Source: JAHFDS01 sp964593795 (lineage in GTDB: Bacteria; Myxococcota_A; Polyangia; JAHFDS01). From it: a stretch of 64,000 bases of DNA. Shown in pieces: positions 36,554 through 45,948 of this stretch. The stretch lies in the NCBI GenBank assembly GCA_964593795.1, contig CAZQJC010000200.1, forward strand, positions 1 to 64,000, written 5' to 3'. Position 1 is the stretch's first letter, and each line of letters begins with the position of its first letter. The notes below the pieces were generated by a model. It saw only the letters and a list, made by a program, of their open reading frames with translations. It was not told where the DNA came from and did not search any database. The position numbers and the translations under genes are program-made.

Positions 36554-36922
36554 GTCGATCCCATCGCTTCGCCGCCCATGCCTCGACCCTCTTCACGAAC
36601 CGGACCAGGGACTGCATCCTCCGGCTTGCGAGGGTCTGCGCGCCAAACCTGGTCCCCTCGCGCACTGTTTCGCCGGTGCGCACGACTGTCGGCGCGAAAA
36701 CCTCGGCTCTGAGGCACCAGCGCCCGCCGCGTGGGAGACTGCTGTCGCGTGCGTTCGTTCGTCAGTGGGCGCGACGCGCGCGCCTAGCTCACCGACGGAG
36801 AAGGCGCCGTCCTGTTTGCATTGATCGCGGTCTCGCGGGGCACGACCGGTGAAACCCGGTCACGTGCGACCATGTTGCGGGCGCCTTGCATCGCGTGCCG
36901 TGCAGGACGACCATCTGTTGCG
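36554..36922. promoter_or_regulatory. Divergent regulatory region
   Basis: 369 bases between the kinase-REC operon and the NtrC-type gene, with no credible gene. It holds a perfect inverted repeat GACCGG-tgaaac-CCGGTC at 36844-36861, 61 bases before the activator start, and ACCAGGG (36604-36610) and ACCTGGT (36647-36653) near the kinase side. Related ACCAGGT pairs precede the CheY-like gene (38398-38419) and the DUF481 gene (42528-42551). Promoter boxes cannot be assigned reliably. Confidence 0.45.
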
Positions 36923-38392
<1,470 letters not shown>

Positions 38393-38496
38393 GCGCAAAC
38401 AGGTCGGCGGCGACCAGGTTCCGTCGTCAGGCCTATCGTTCCGCGGGCTTGTTCGGCGGCACCGATTCTGCATTTCTGCAGCGGGGGAACCCAGGG

Positions 38497-38889
38497 ATGG
38501 ACAAGATGGAGATTCGCAAGGTGGTCCTGGTCGACGACGAGCCGGATATCCGTCGGGTCGGTGAGCTGAGCCTACGCGCCCGGGCGGGCTGGCAGGTGGT
38601 GGTGTGCGCGTCCGGCACGGAGGCGGTCGAGTCGGCGCGGCGCGAGAGGCCCGACGTGATCCTGCTCGACGTGATGATGCCCGTGCTCGACGGGCCGGCG
38701 ACGCTGGCCTTGCTCCGCGCGGACGCCGAGACGGCGAGCATCCCGGTCATCTTCATGACGGCAAAGGTGCAGCGGCAGGAGGTAGAACGGTATCTCTCGC
38801 TGGGCGCGGCCGGGGTCGTCTCGAAGCCGTTCGATCCGCTCTCGCTGGTGGGTGACATACGGAAGATCCTGGGGCTCCCCCCCGCATGA
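38497..38889 (+). CDS. CheY-like single-domain response regulator
   Basis: A 130-residue receiver with no output domain: KVVLVDDEPDIRRVG, VILLDVMMPVLDGP (acceptor Asp at about 58), IFMTAKVQ, VVSKPFDP. It would shuttle phosphate between the hybrid kinase encoded next (4-base ATGA overlap) and another partner such as the Hpt of the GGDEF protein. ATG 38497 is chosen; an upstream in-frame start would add 16 non-conserved residues. Two ACCAGGT-like repeats lie 78-99 bases upstream. Confidence 0.9.
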   Translation: MDKMEIRKVVLVDDEPDIRRVGELSLRARAGWQVVVCASGTEAVESARRERPDVILLDVMMPVLDGPATLALLRADAETASIPVIFMTAKVQRQEVERYLSLGAAGVVSKPFDPLSLVGDIRKILGLPPA

Positions 38890-41800
38890 AGAGCGCGCCG
38901 CTGCCCCCGGACGAGGCCGACCGGCTCAAGGCCCTGCGCCAGCTCGAGGTGCTCGACACGCAGGCCGACCCGGAGCTCGACGACCTGGTGAACCTGGCCG
39001 CACAGATCTGCGGCACGCCGATCGCGCTCGTCAGCCTCGTGGACGCCGATCGCCAGTGGTTCAAAGCCCGGCACGGGCTCGAGGCGAGCGAGACCCCGCG
39101 CGACGTCGCCTTCTGCGCGCACGCCATCCTCGGCCAGCAGCTCTTCGAGATCGAGGACGCACACCAGGACGAGCGCTTCGCCGACAACCCCCTCGTCATC
39201 GCCGACCCCTTCGTGCGCTTCTACGCTGGCGCCCCGCTGCGAAGCGAGACCGGCCACGGGCTCGGGACGCTGTGCGTGATCGATCACGTCCCGCGCAAGC
39301 TGACGCCCGAGCAGCGCCAGGCGATGCGGGTGCTCGGCCGGCAGGTCGCCAGGCACCTCGAGATCGGGCGGCGCAACAAGACGCTCGAGGCCTCCCTCGA
39401 GGCCTCGAAGCGCGCCGAGCGCAGCCTGCAGGACCTGCTCGACAGCGCCTCGGATCTCATCCAGAGCGTGCGCGAGGACGGCCGCCTGGTGTTCGTCAAC
39501 CGGGCGTGGAAGGAGACCCTCGGCTACTCCGACGACGAGGTCGCCGCGCTTGAGATCTTCTCGATCGTCGCACCCGAGCAACGCGAGGCCTGCCGCGCGA
39601 CGTTCGCGGCGCTGGCGCGCGGTGAGGCCCGGTCGCGCCTCGAGGTCGCCTTCGTGGCGCGAGACGGTCGCCGCATCCACCTGGAGGGTCGCCTCGACTC
39701 GGGTCGCACCTCGACCGGGGCGATCCACACCCGGGGCATCTTCCGCGACGTGACCGACCGCGTCGAAGCAGAGCTCCAGCGCCGGCTTTACGCGGATGTG
39801 GCAGCGAACATGCAGATGGGCCTTTACGTCTTCCGGCTCGAGGACCTCGAGGACGACCGTACGCTGCGGCTGGTGGCCTGCAACGACGCCGCCGCGGGCT
39901 TCACCGGGGTCGCCGGGAGCGAGGTCCTCGGCAAGATGATCGACGACGCGTTCCCGAACGTCCGGGCGAGCGAACTGCCGCAGGCCTACGCCGAGGTGGT
40001 CCGCACCGGCCGGCCATTCGGGATCGACAGCCTCGACTACGGCGACACGCGCGTGTCGCCCGGCGTCTTCGCCCTGCGGGCCTTCGCGCTGCCGGACCGC
40101 GCCGTCGGCGTCACGTTCGAGAACATCACCGCGCGCAAGCGCGCCGAGCTCGCGCTCCGCACGAGCGAGTCCGTGCTGCGGTCCTTCTACGACTCCATGC
40201 CGCTCATGATGGGCGTGGTCAGGCTCGAGGGCGACGACATCGTCCACCTGAGCGACAACGCCGCGGCCGCGCGGTTCTTCGGGCGCACCGTCGAGGCGCT
40301 CCGCGAAGCGCGTGAGAGCACCCTGGGCCTTCGGCCCGACGTCATGGCAGCGTGGATCGAGCGCTACCGGCAAGCGGATGAGACCGGCGATCCCGTGCAC
40401 TTCGAGTATGTGCACGAGGGCCCCGGCGGCCAGCGCCTCCTCTCGGGCACCGTCTGCAAGGTGCCGGTGCCGGAGGGCGCCCGACCGAAGTTCTGCTACG
40501 TGCTCGAGGACGTCACCGATCGCCGGGCAGCGGCCGCCAAGCTCCTCGAGACCTCCACCAAGCTGGAGGAGCGCGAGGCCACGAGCCGCGCCATCCTCGA
40601 CACCGCTGGGGACGCCATCCTGGTCGCGGACGCGGCTGGCGCCGTCCTCCTGTTCAACGCGGCCGCGGAGACGCTGTTCGGCTGGCCTGCCTCGGAGATC
40701 CTCGGCCGCCCGGCGAGCCTCCTCCTGGCCGAGCCGGATGCGCTCTCCCTAGGGGGCATCGGCGGCCGCGGCGCGACGAGCGGGGCGACGGCGCAGGCCG
40801 TTAGCGGTCGCCACCGGTCCGGCCGCACGCTCGCCCTCGAGGTGTCCCTGGCCGAGGTGCGAGCCCCGAGCGGGCGCATGCTCCTCTGCATCGCGCGGGA
40901 CGTGAGCGAGCGCAAGGCGCTCGAGCGGATGAAGGACGAGTTCATCTCGACCGTCTCGCACGAGCTCCGCACCCCGCTCACCTCGATTCGCGGCGCGCTC
41001 GGGCTCATCGTGGCGGAATCGGGCGGCGACGTGCCCGAGCTCATGCGGGAGCTCCTGCAGATCGCCCACAACAACGCCGAGCGACTGGTGCGCCTCGTCA
41101 ACGACATCCTCGACCTCGAGAAGATCGACGCGGGGCGGATGATCCTCAACGTGCGGAACGAGGACCTGCGGGGCCTCGTCACCCAGACCGTCGAGAACCT
41201 GCGCCCGCTCGGCAGCAGCAGGGACGTCGCGCTCGAGGTGGAAACCGCGACCGGGCCGCTCCTCGCCCGGGTGGATCCCGATCGCATCGTGCAGGTCCTG
41301 ACGAACCTGGTCTCGAACGCCGTCAAGTTCTCGGGGGCGGGCGGAAACGTGCGCATCCGTACCGTAGCCACCCGGGGACACGTGCGGATCGAGGTGGAGG
41401 ATCGGGGGCCCGGCATCGCGGAGCACGACCTGCCACGGCTGTTCGGGCGCTTCCAGCAGCTCGACGGCTCGACCACCCGCGGCGCCGGCGGCACGGGCCT
41501 CGGGCTCGCCATCTCCAAGGCGCTCGTGCAGGCGCACGGAGGACGCATCGGGGTCGACAGCGAGCTCGGCCGCGGCAGCACGTTCTGGTTCGAGTTGCCC
41601 GCGCCGAACTTCGAGACCGAGCGCACGACCGAGACGCCGCCCGAGGGCACGGGGACGCGGCACTCGGTGCTCCTCGTCGAAGACGACGAGGAACTGGCCT
41701 TCGTCCTGCGTCGCTCGCTCGCCCGGGAGGGCTACCGGGTCCGTCGAGCGGCGACGATCGCGGATGCGGAGTCCTTGCTGGCGCTGGAGCTGCCCGACGT

Positions 41801-42401
41801 GATCATCCTCGATGTCACACTTCCCGACGGTAGCGGAATCGATCTGCTCGCGCGTCTCCGCGCTCGGGAAAGGACGGCCGAGACGCCGGTGGTGATCGTC
41901 AGCGGTCGCGATCCTGTCGGGGGAGAGCACACGTTGCCGCTGCTCCTCGACTGGATCACCAAGCCCTTCGACGAGCGTCGGTTGCGGCACGCGCTCCGGA
42001 TTGCAGTGCGTCGACCAGGTCGTCCCCGGGTCCTGATCGTGGACGACGATCCGAGCGTCCGCCTCGTCCTTCGCAGGTTGCTGTCCGAGCTCGGCACCGA
42101 CTGCATGGAGGCCGCGAACGGCCTCGAGGCGATCTCCCAGGTGCGCGAGGCCAGGCCCGACCTCATCGTGCTCGACGTGGGCATCCCGGGCGCCGATGGG
42201 TTCGAGGTGATCGATCTGCTCCAGCAGGAGCCGTCGCGGACGACCCCGCTCGTCGTCTACACGGGCCGCGAGCTCGACGAGGCGAGCCGCGAGGCGCTCA
42301 CGCTCGGCGTCACCCGACACCTCACCAAGGCGCGCGCGCGCGAGGAGGACGTCGTGAGCGCGGTCCGAGAGCTGCTGAACGGGTTGCTCGCGAGCGGCTA
42401 G
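38886..42401 (+). CDS. Hybrid histidine kinase GAF-PAS(4)-HK-REC-REC
   Basis: A 1171-residue soluble sensor, with no membrane segment. GAF about 25-155; four PAS or PAS-like domains about 175-295 (LLDSASDLIQSVREDGRLVFVN), 300-420, 425-550 and 565-675 (AILDTAGDAILVADAAGAVL); HisKA with STVSHELRTPLTS (phospho-His near 692); HATPase with NLVSNAVKF, DRGPGIAEHDL and GTGLGLAISKAL; receiver 1 (LLVEDDEEL, IILDVTLPDG, ITKPFD) and receiver 2 (LIVDDDPSV, IVLDVGIPGADG). Receiver 2 lacks a clear Lys-Pro (HLTKARAREE). All kinase motifs are intact, in contrast to the frameshifted kinase at 24208. It overlaps the CheY-like gene and is the likely phosphodonor of this half of the island. Confidence 0.93.
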   Translation: MKSAPLPPDEADRLKALRQLEVLDTQADPELDDLVNLAAQICGTPIALVSLVDADRQWFKARHGLEASETPRDVAFCAHAILGQQLFEIEDAHQDERFADNPLVIADPFVRFYAGAPLRSETGHGLGTLCVIDHVPRKLTPEQRQAMRVLGRQVARHLEIGRRNKTLEASLEASKRAERSLQDLLDSASDLIQSVREDGRLVFVNRAWKETLGYSDDEVAALEIFSIVAPEQREACRATFAALARGEARSRLEVAFVARDGRRIHLEGRLDSGRTSTGAIHTRGIFRDVTDRVEAELQRRLYADVAANMQMGLYVFRLEDLEDDRTLRLVACNDAAAGFTGVAGSEVLGKMIDDAFPNVRASELPQAYAEVVRTGRPFGIDSLDYGDTRVSPGVFALRAFALPDRAVGVTFENITARKRAELALRTSESVLRSFYDSMPLMMGVVRLEGDDIVHLSDNAAAARFFGRTVEALREARESTLGLRPDVMAAWIERYRQADETGDPVHFEYVHEGPGGQRLLSGTVCKVPVPEGARPKFCYVLEDVTDRRAAAAKLLETSTKLEEREATSRAILDTAGDAILVADAAGAVLLFNAAAETLFGWPASEILGRPASLLLAEPDALSLGGIGGRGATSGATAQAVSGRHRSGRTLALEVSLAEVRAPSGRMLLCIARDVSERKALERMKDEFISTVSHELRTPLTSIRGALGLIVAESGGDVPELMRELLQIAHNNAERLVRLVNDILDLEKIDAGRMILNVRNEDLRGLVTQTVENLRPLGSSRDVALEVETATGPLLARVDPDRIVQVLTNLVSNAVKFSGAGGNVRIRTVATRGHVRIEVEDRGPGIAEHDLPRLFGRFQQLDGSTTRGAGGTGLGLAISKALVQAHGGRIGVDSELGRGSTFWFELPAPNFETERTTETPPEGTGTRHSVLLVEDDEELAFVLRRSLAREGYRVRRAATIADAESLLALELPDVIILDVTLPDGSGIDLLARLRARERTAETPVVIVSGRDPVGGEHTLPLLLDWITKPFDERRLRHALRIAVRRPGRPRVLIVDDDPSVRLVLRRLLSELGTDCMEAANGLEAISQVREARPDLIVLDVGIPGADGFEVIDLLQQEPSRTTPLVVYTGRELDEASREALTLGVTRHLTKARAREEDVVSAVRELLNGLLASG

Positions 42402-42527
42402 CGGGCGCAGCCGAGCCCGCTCGCGCAGCGCACCCTCGCCTTACCGCACGACGCCTGCGACGTCCCCGTCGGTCTCCACCGCATCCTCGGATCCCCACGC
42501 CCACCACGCGAAAGCATTTCGTGCGTG

Positions 42528-42551
42528 ACCAGGTTCTGAGCGAAACCAGGT
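42528..42551 (+). promoter_or_regulatory. Paired ACCAGGT repeats upstream of the DUF481 gene
   Basis: Direct repeats ACCAGGT at 42528-42534 and 42545-42551, 17 bases apart; a similar pair (AACAGGT and ACCAGGT, 15 apart) precedes the CheY-like gene. They could be binding sites for a common regulator; the motif is short and the claim weak. The rest of 42402-42669 holds no gene. Confidence 0.3.
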
Positions 42552-42669
42552 CGCCCCGGAACGTCTTTCTCGGCGCCACGTCTTTGAAAGCACGACCGGA
42601 GAGCCCTGGTGTGGACCTTGCTGACGCCCCCTCCCGCGGGATGGACCCGCACGATTGGAGAGACGTCCC

Positions 42670-43623
42670 ATGCCTCGTTTGCTCACGCTCATGTCCGTCG
42701 GTGCGCTCCTCGCGACGGCCGGACCCGCCATCGGCCAGACCGCGCCATCGCCACCAGCCGCCGTCGGACCGACCACCGGGATCGATCCGAAGTTCCAGCA
42801 CGAGAAGAAGGCCGAGGAGAAGAAGGAGGTGGAGCTCAAGCTCACCGGTCAGCTCGGCTTCGTGCAGTCTACTGGCAACGCTCGGAACACCTCCTTCACG
42901 ACGGGCTTCGATGCCCTGCGGAACGATGGCAAGAACAAGCTCTCGCTCAACCTCGGCGCCCTCTATGCGCGCACCGCGAATCGCGTGGCGACCGACGCCA
43001 ACGGCGACGGCGTGATCGGGCCGAGCGAGATCTCGCGCCCGAGCGTGGTCAGCTCCAAGGCCTACGGGGCCAAGCTCCGCTACGACCGCTTCCTCACCGA
43101 CAACAACGCGATCTACGCCTCCGGGCAGGCAGCGGTCGACGAGCCCGCCGGCAAGGACTTCTTCGGTGGCGGCCAGGCCGGCTACAGCCGGCAGATATAC
43201 AAGGACGAGCGCCACGAGGCGCTGTCGGAGCTCGGCTACGACTTCACCTACGAGAGCTACGTCAACCCGGCGGCCAAGGCGCTCAGCATCCACTCGCTGC
43301 GCGCGTTCCTCGGCTACAACGTGACGCTCGCCGCCGGCACGAACCTCGCGACGTCGTTCGAGGCCCTCATGAACCTCAACGAGGAGACAACGCCGACCGG
43401 CAAGGCGAGCGCGTTCGAGGACACCCGCCTGACGGGCAAGGTCGCGCTCACGGCGCAGGTCTGGAAGAACCTCAACGTGCGTTTTGGCTTCACCGGCAAG
43501 TACGACAACGTGCCGGCCGCGCTGCCCGCGATCGGCGCCTTCAAGTTCGAGCCCGGCTTCGTGCCGCTCGTCGAGAAGCTGGACACGGTGACCGAGATCG
43601 GTCTCCTGGTGAACTTCCTGTGA
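42670..43623 (+). CDS. DUF481-like outer membrane beta-barrel
   Basis: A 317-residue protein with signal peptide (LLTLMSVGALLATAGPAIG, cut near residue 23), a charged segment KKAEEKKEVELK, then alternating amphipathic strands (LTGQLGFVQSTGNARNTSF, LSLNLGALYARTANRV, AKLRYDRFLTDNNAIYASGQAAVDEP, LTGKVALTAQVWKNLNVRFGFTGKYDN) ending in a hydrophobic strand with terminal Leu (TEIGLLVNFL). The pattern matches DUF481 salt-induced outer membrane proteins. ATG 42670 gives the signal. The OmpA gene follows after 8 bases, then mscL, forming an envelope operon. Confidence 0.82.
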   Translation: MPRLLTLMSVGALLATAGPAIGQTAPSPPAAVGPTTGIDPKFQHEKKAEEKKEVELKLTGQLGFVQSTGNARNTSFTTGFDALRNDGKNKLSLNLGALYARTANRVATDANGDGVIGPSEISRPSVVSSKAYGAKLRYDRFLTDNNAIYASGQAAVDEPAGKDFFGGGQAGYSRQIYKDERHEALSELGYDFTYESYVNPAAKALSIHSLRAFLGYNVTLAAGTNLATSFEALMNLNEETTPTGKASAFEDTRLTGKVALTAQVWKNLNVRFGFTGKYDNVPAALPAIGAFKFEPGFVPLVEKLDTVTEIGLLVNFL

Positions 43624-43631
43624 GGCCCGCA

Positions 43632-44975
43632 ATGCGATACCTCGGCCTCCCCATCTTCCTGCTCGTCCTCGCTCCGTTCAGCGCGCTCGCCGAGCCGCAG
43701 CACGCCGACCTCGAGCTCGGTGGCTTCGCCGGCGCGCGGTTGTTCTCGGACAACGCGCGGCTCGGCCGCGGCAAGTCGAGCCCCGACGCAACCGGCTTCA
43801 ACGACGCATTCCTGTGGGGCGTGCGCTTCGGCTACCTGCCGACGCCGCGCCTCGCGCTCGAGGCCGAGCTCGGCTTCGTGCCGAGCGAGACCCACGACAA
43901 GCTCGCCGAGGTCCTGGCTTTCTCCTGGCGCCTGAACGCGCTCTACGCGCTGACCGACGGACCCTACAAGCCGTTCGTCGAGATCGGCGGCGGCGCTCAG
44001 ACCGTCTCCTCGTCCAACACCGCCGCGGTCAGCAGCGACACCGACCCGTCGTTCCACGCGGGGGTCGGCCTCAAGATCGAGCCCTGGAACGACTGGGGCA
44101 TCCGCGTCGGTGGCCGCCCGGTCTGGCTGCCCTCCCGCGACGGCTCCATCACCACGGAGCTCGAGCTCGCGGCAGGCCTGTACGGTCGCTTCGGCCGGCC
44201 GGTGCCGCCGCCCCCGGCCGTACCGCCGCCCCCCGCAGACACCGATGGCGACGGCGTGGCCGACGACAAGGATCGCTGTCCGAACGAGGCCGAGGACAAG
44301 GACGGCTTCCAGGACGACGACGGCTGCCCAGATCCCGACAATGACGGCGACGGCGTCCTCGACTCGGCCGATCGTTGCCCGAACGAACCCGGCTCCGACG
44401 GCGGCTGCCCCGACAAGGACGACGACGGTGACGGCCTCGTCAACCGCCTCGACAAGTGCCCGACGCAGAGCGGGCCACGCGACAACGGCGGCTGCCCCGA
44501 TCAGGATCGAGACGGCGACGGTCTCGCCGATCGCCTGGACAAGTGCCCCGATCAGCCAGAGACGAAGAACGGCTTCGAGGATGCCGATGGCTGTCCGGAC
44601 CAGCTCCCCGAAGACCTCGCCAGGGCCGTCGGCAAGGTCGAGGGCGTCGTGTTCGACAACGGCAAGGCGAGCATCAAGGCGAAGCGTTCGAAGGCGAGCC
44701 TCGATCGCATCGCCGAGGTGCTCAAGAAGCACCCGGGGCTGCTCATCGAGGTCAGCGGTCATACCGACGACAAGGGGGACCATGACAAGAACGTCAAGCT
44801 GTCGCAGGAGCGAGCCGAGGCCGTCAGGGCTGCGCTCGTCGAGCGCGGCGTCCCCGGCGACAGTCTGCGCGCGAAGGGCTACGGCCCGGACAGGCCGCTC
44901 GGACCGAACAAGTCGGCGAAGGACCGCGCAAGGAACCGGCGGGTGGAGTTCAGCCTCGTGACGGAGGGGCGTTGA
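43632..44975 (+). CDS. OmpA-type protein with thrombospondin type-3 repeats
   Basis: A 447-residue outer membrane protein. Signal peptide (LPIFLLVLAPFSALA), an eight-strand barrel about 22-190, a Pro linker (RPVPPPPAVPPPP), four calcium-binding type-3 repeats about 200-310 (DTDGDGVADDKDRCPNE, DNDGDGVLDSADRCPNE, DDDGDGLVNRLDKCPT, DRDGDGLADRLDKCPD), and a C-terminal OmpA domain about 320-440 with GVVFDNGKASIKAKR, IEVSGHTDDKGD, LSQERAEAV and GPDRPLGPN, ARNRRVEF, which binds peptidoglycan. The Asp and Arg that contact diaminopimelate are in place. Typical of Myxococcota. Its TGA overlaps the mscL ATG. Confidence 0.92.
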   Translation: MRYLGLPIFLLVLAPFSALAEPQHADLELGGFAGARLFSDNARLGRGKSSPDATGFNDAFLWGVRFGYLPTPRLALEAELGFVPSETHDKLAEVLAFSWRLNALYALTDGPYKPFVEIGGGAQTVSSSNTAAVSSDTDPSFHAGVGLKIEPWNDWGIRVGGRPVWLPSRDGSITTELELAAGLYGRFGRPVPPPPAVPPPPADTDGDGVADDKDRCPNEAEDKDGFQDDDGCPDPDNDGDGVLDSADRCPNEPGSDGGCPDKDDDGDGLVNRLDKCPTQSGPRDNGGCPDQDRDGDGLADRLDKCPDQPETKNGFEDADGCPDQLPEDLARAVGKVEGVVFDNGKASIKAKRSKASLDRIAEVLKKHPGLLIEVSGHTDDKGDHDKNVKLSQERAEAVRAALVERGVPGDSLRAKGYGPDRPLGPNKSAKDRARNRRVEFSLVTEGR

Positions 44976-45367
44976 TGTCGATCGGGAGCGAGTTCAAGGC
45001 CTTCATCCAGCGGGGCAGCGTGCTGGATCTGGCCGTGGGTGTCGTCATCGGCGGCGCCTTCGGCAAGATCGTCAATGGCTTCGTCGAGGATCTGGTGATG
45101 CCCCTCGTGGGCGCGCTGACGCCGAGCGGGAACTGGCGCGAGATCACGCTGACCCCGCTGAAGTTCAAGGTGGGTCACCTGCTCGGGGTGTCGCTCGACT
45201 TCCTCATCGTGGCGATGGTCGTCTTCCTCGTCGTGGTCAAGCTCGGCTCCAGGCTCAAGCTGACCGCGGCCCCTGCGGCCCCCGCGACGAAGGTCTGCCC
45301 CGAGTGCCAGTCCGATATCCCGATCTCGGCCAAGAAGTGCAAGTTCTGCCAGACGCCGCAGCACTGA
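44975..45367 (+). CDS. mscL: Large-conductance mechanosensitive channel with zinc ribbon
   Basis: A 130-residue channel that opens under membrane tension to release solutes. N-terminal helix and TM1 (SIGSEFKAFIQRGSVLDLAVGVVIGGAFGKIVN is spread over 2-34), the periplasmic loop NWREITLTPLKFKVG, TM2 (LGVSLDFLIVAMVVFLVVVKL). Where most MscL proteins have a short cytoplasmic helix, this one has a linker and a zinc ribbon CPEC, CKFCQ at the end. The loop is short. Coupled to the OmpA gene by an ATGA overlap. Carried inside the element as cargo. Confidence 0.92.
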   Translation: MSIGSEFKAFIQRGSVLDLAVGVVIGGAFGKIVNGFVEDLVMPLVGALTPSGNWREITLTPLKFKVGHLLGVSLDFLIVAMVVFLVVVKLGSRLKLTAAPAAPATKVCPECQSDIPISAKKCKFCQTPQH

Positions 45368-45427
45368 CGGCGCGCTCCCGGCCAGGGCGCGTGCGCAGGC
45401 GCTCGAGACATCGTTGGCCGCACGCGC

Positions 45428-45628
45428 CTACGGAGCGCGACGCGTTCTCAGAAATGCCGCAAGGTCGGCAGGCGCGACGCGGATCATGTTCGCGATCCGC
45501 ACATGGACCAGATCCCCTCGTGCGCAGAGTGAGTAGACCGTCGCCGCGCAGACCCTCAGCCGACTCGCCACCTCGCGCACGGTGAGCAGCTGCTCGAGCG
45601 CACCCAGGCCCTCCTGCTCCAGCAGCAT
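45428..45628 (-). CDS. xis: Excisionase-type HTH protein at the right end
   Basis: A 66-residue HTH_17 protein: QLLTVREVASRLRVCAATVYSLCARGDLVHVRIANMIRVAPADLAAFL. It fits a recombination directionality factor, although a plain regulator cannot be excluded. ATG 45628 gives the domain with a short leader; the frame is open upstream through attR. In the circular element this gene lies immediately downstream of int, in the same frame, so the product could be either a separate Xis or the C-terminal domain of an Int fusion. 45629-45766 has no other gene. Confidence 0.75.
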   Translation of the reverse strand: MLLEQEGLGALEQLLTVREVASRLRVCAATVYSLCARGDLVHVRIANMIRVAPADLAAFLRTRRAP

Positions 45629-45766
45629 GGCAGCAGCAAAATCCTGACGATGCGAAGCGACACGCTGGGATGCCTGGACACTCCTGGCGGAGTCACCATC
45701 AACGATCGCAGCGACTTGCGAAGCCCTGACACCGTCGGCGAGTGTCTGCGACGCGCCTGGCTCGGT

Positions 45767-45822
45767 TTTGGGAGCAGGGTGTCGGGGGTTCAAGTCCCTC
45801 CACCCCGACCGAGATACCGCGC
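45767..45822 (+). repeat. attR direct repeat (56 bp), partial tRNA-Pro
   Basis: Copy of 4212-4267: anticodon loop to acceptor end of tRNA-Pro plus 14 bases, with G45794 for A4239. Upstream bases (ctcggt) do not match the tRNA anticodon stem, so this is a 3' fragment, not a gene. It marks the right end of the element; 126 bases of host DNA then lead to the kinase gene. Confidence 0.9.
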
Positions 45823-45948
45823 AGACCAGCCGTCGGGCACGCGAGGAGATCGACGGGCCATCCTGAACGCGAGGGCAGTGCGAGACGAGCTGCTCCGAGG
45901 CTTCCCGTCTCGGTTGGCCGGGCGCCCCGGCCGTGGCAGCCTACTGCG

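Noticed and set aside
45742..45948. Upstream extension of the kinase frame through attR
   Set aside because: It would translate tRNA-derived sequence; the GTG at 45949 fits the kinase N-terminus and lies in host DNA.
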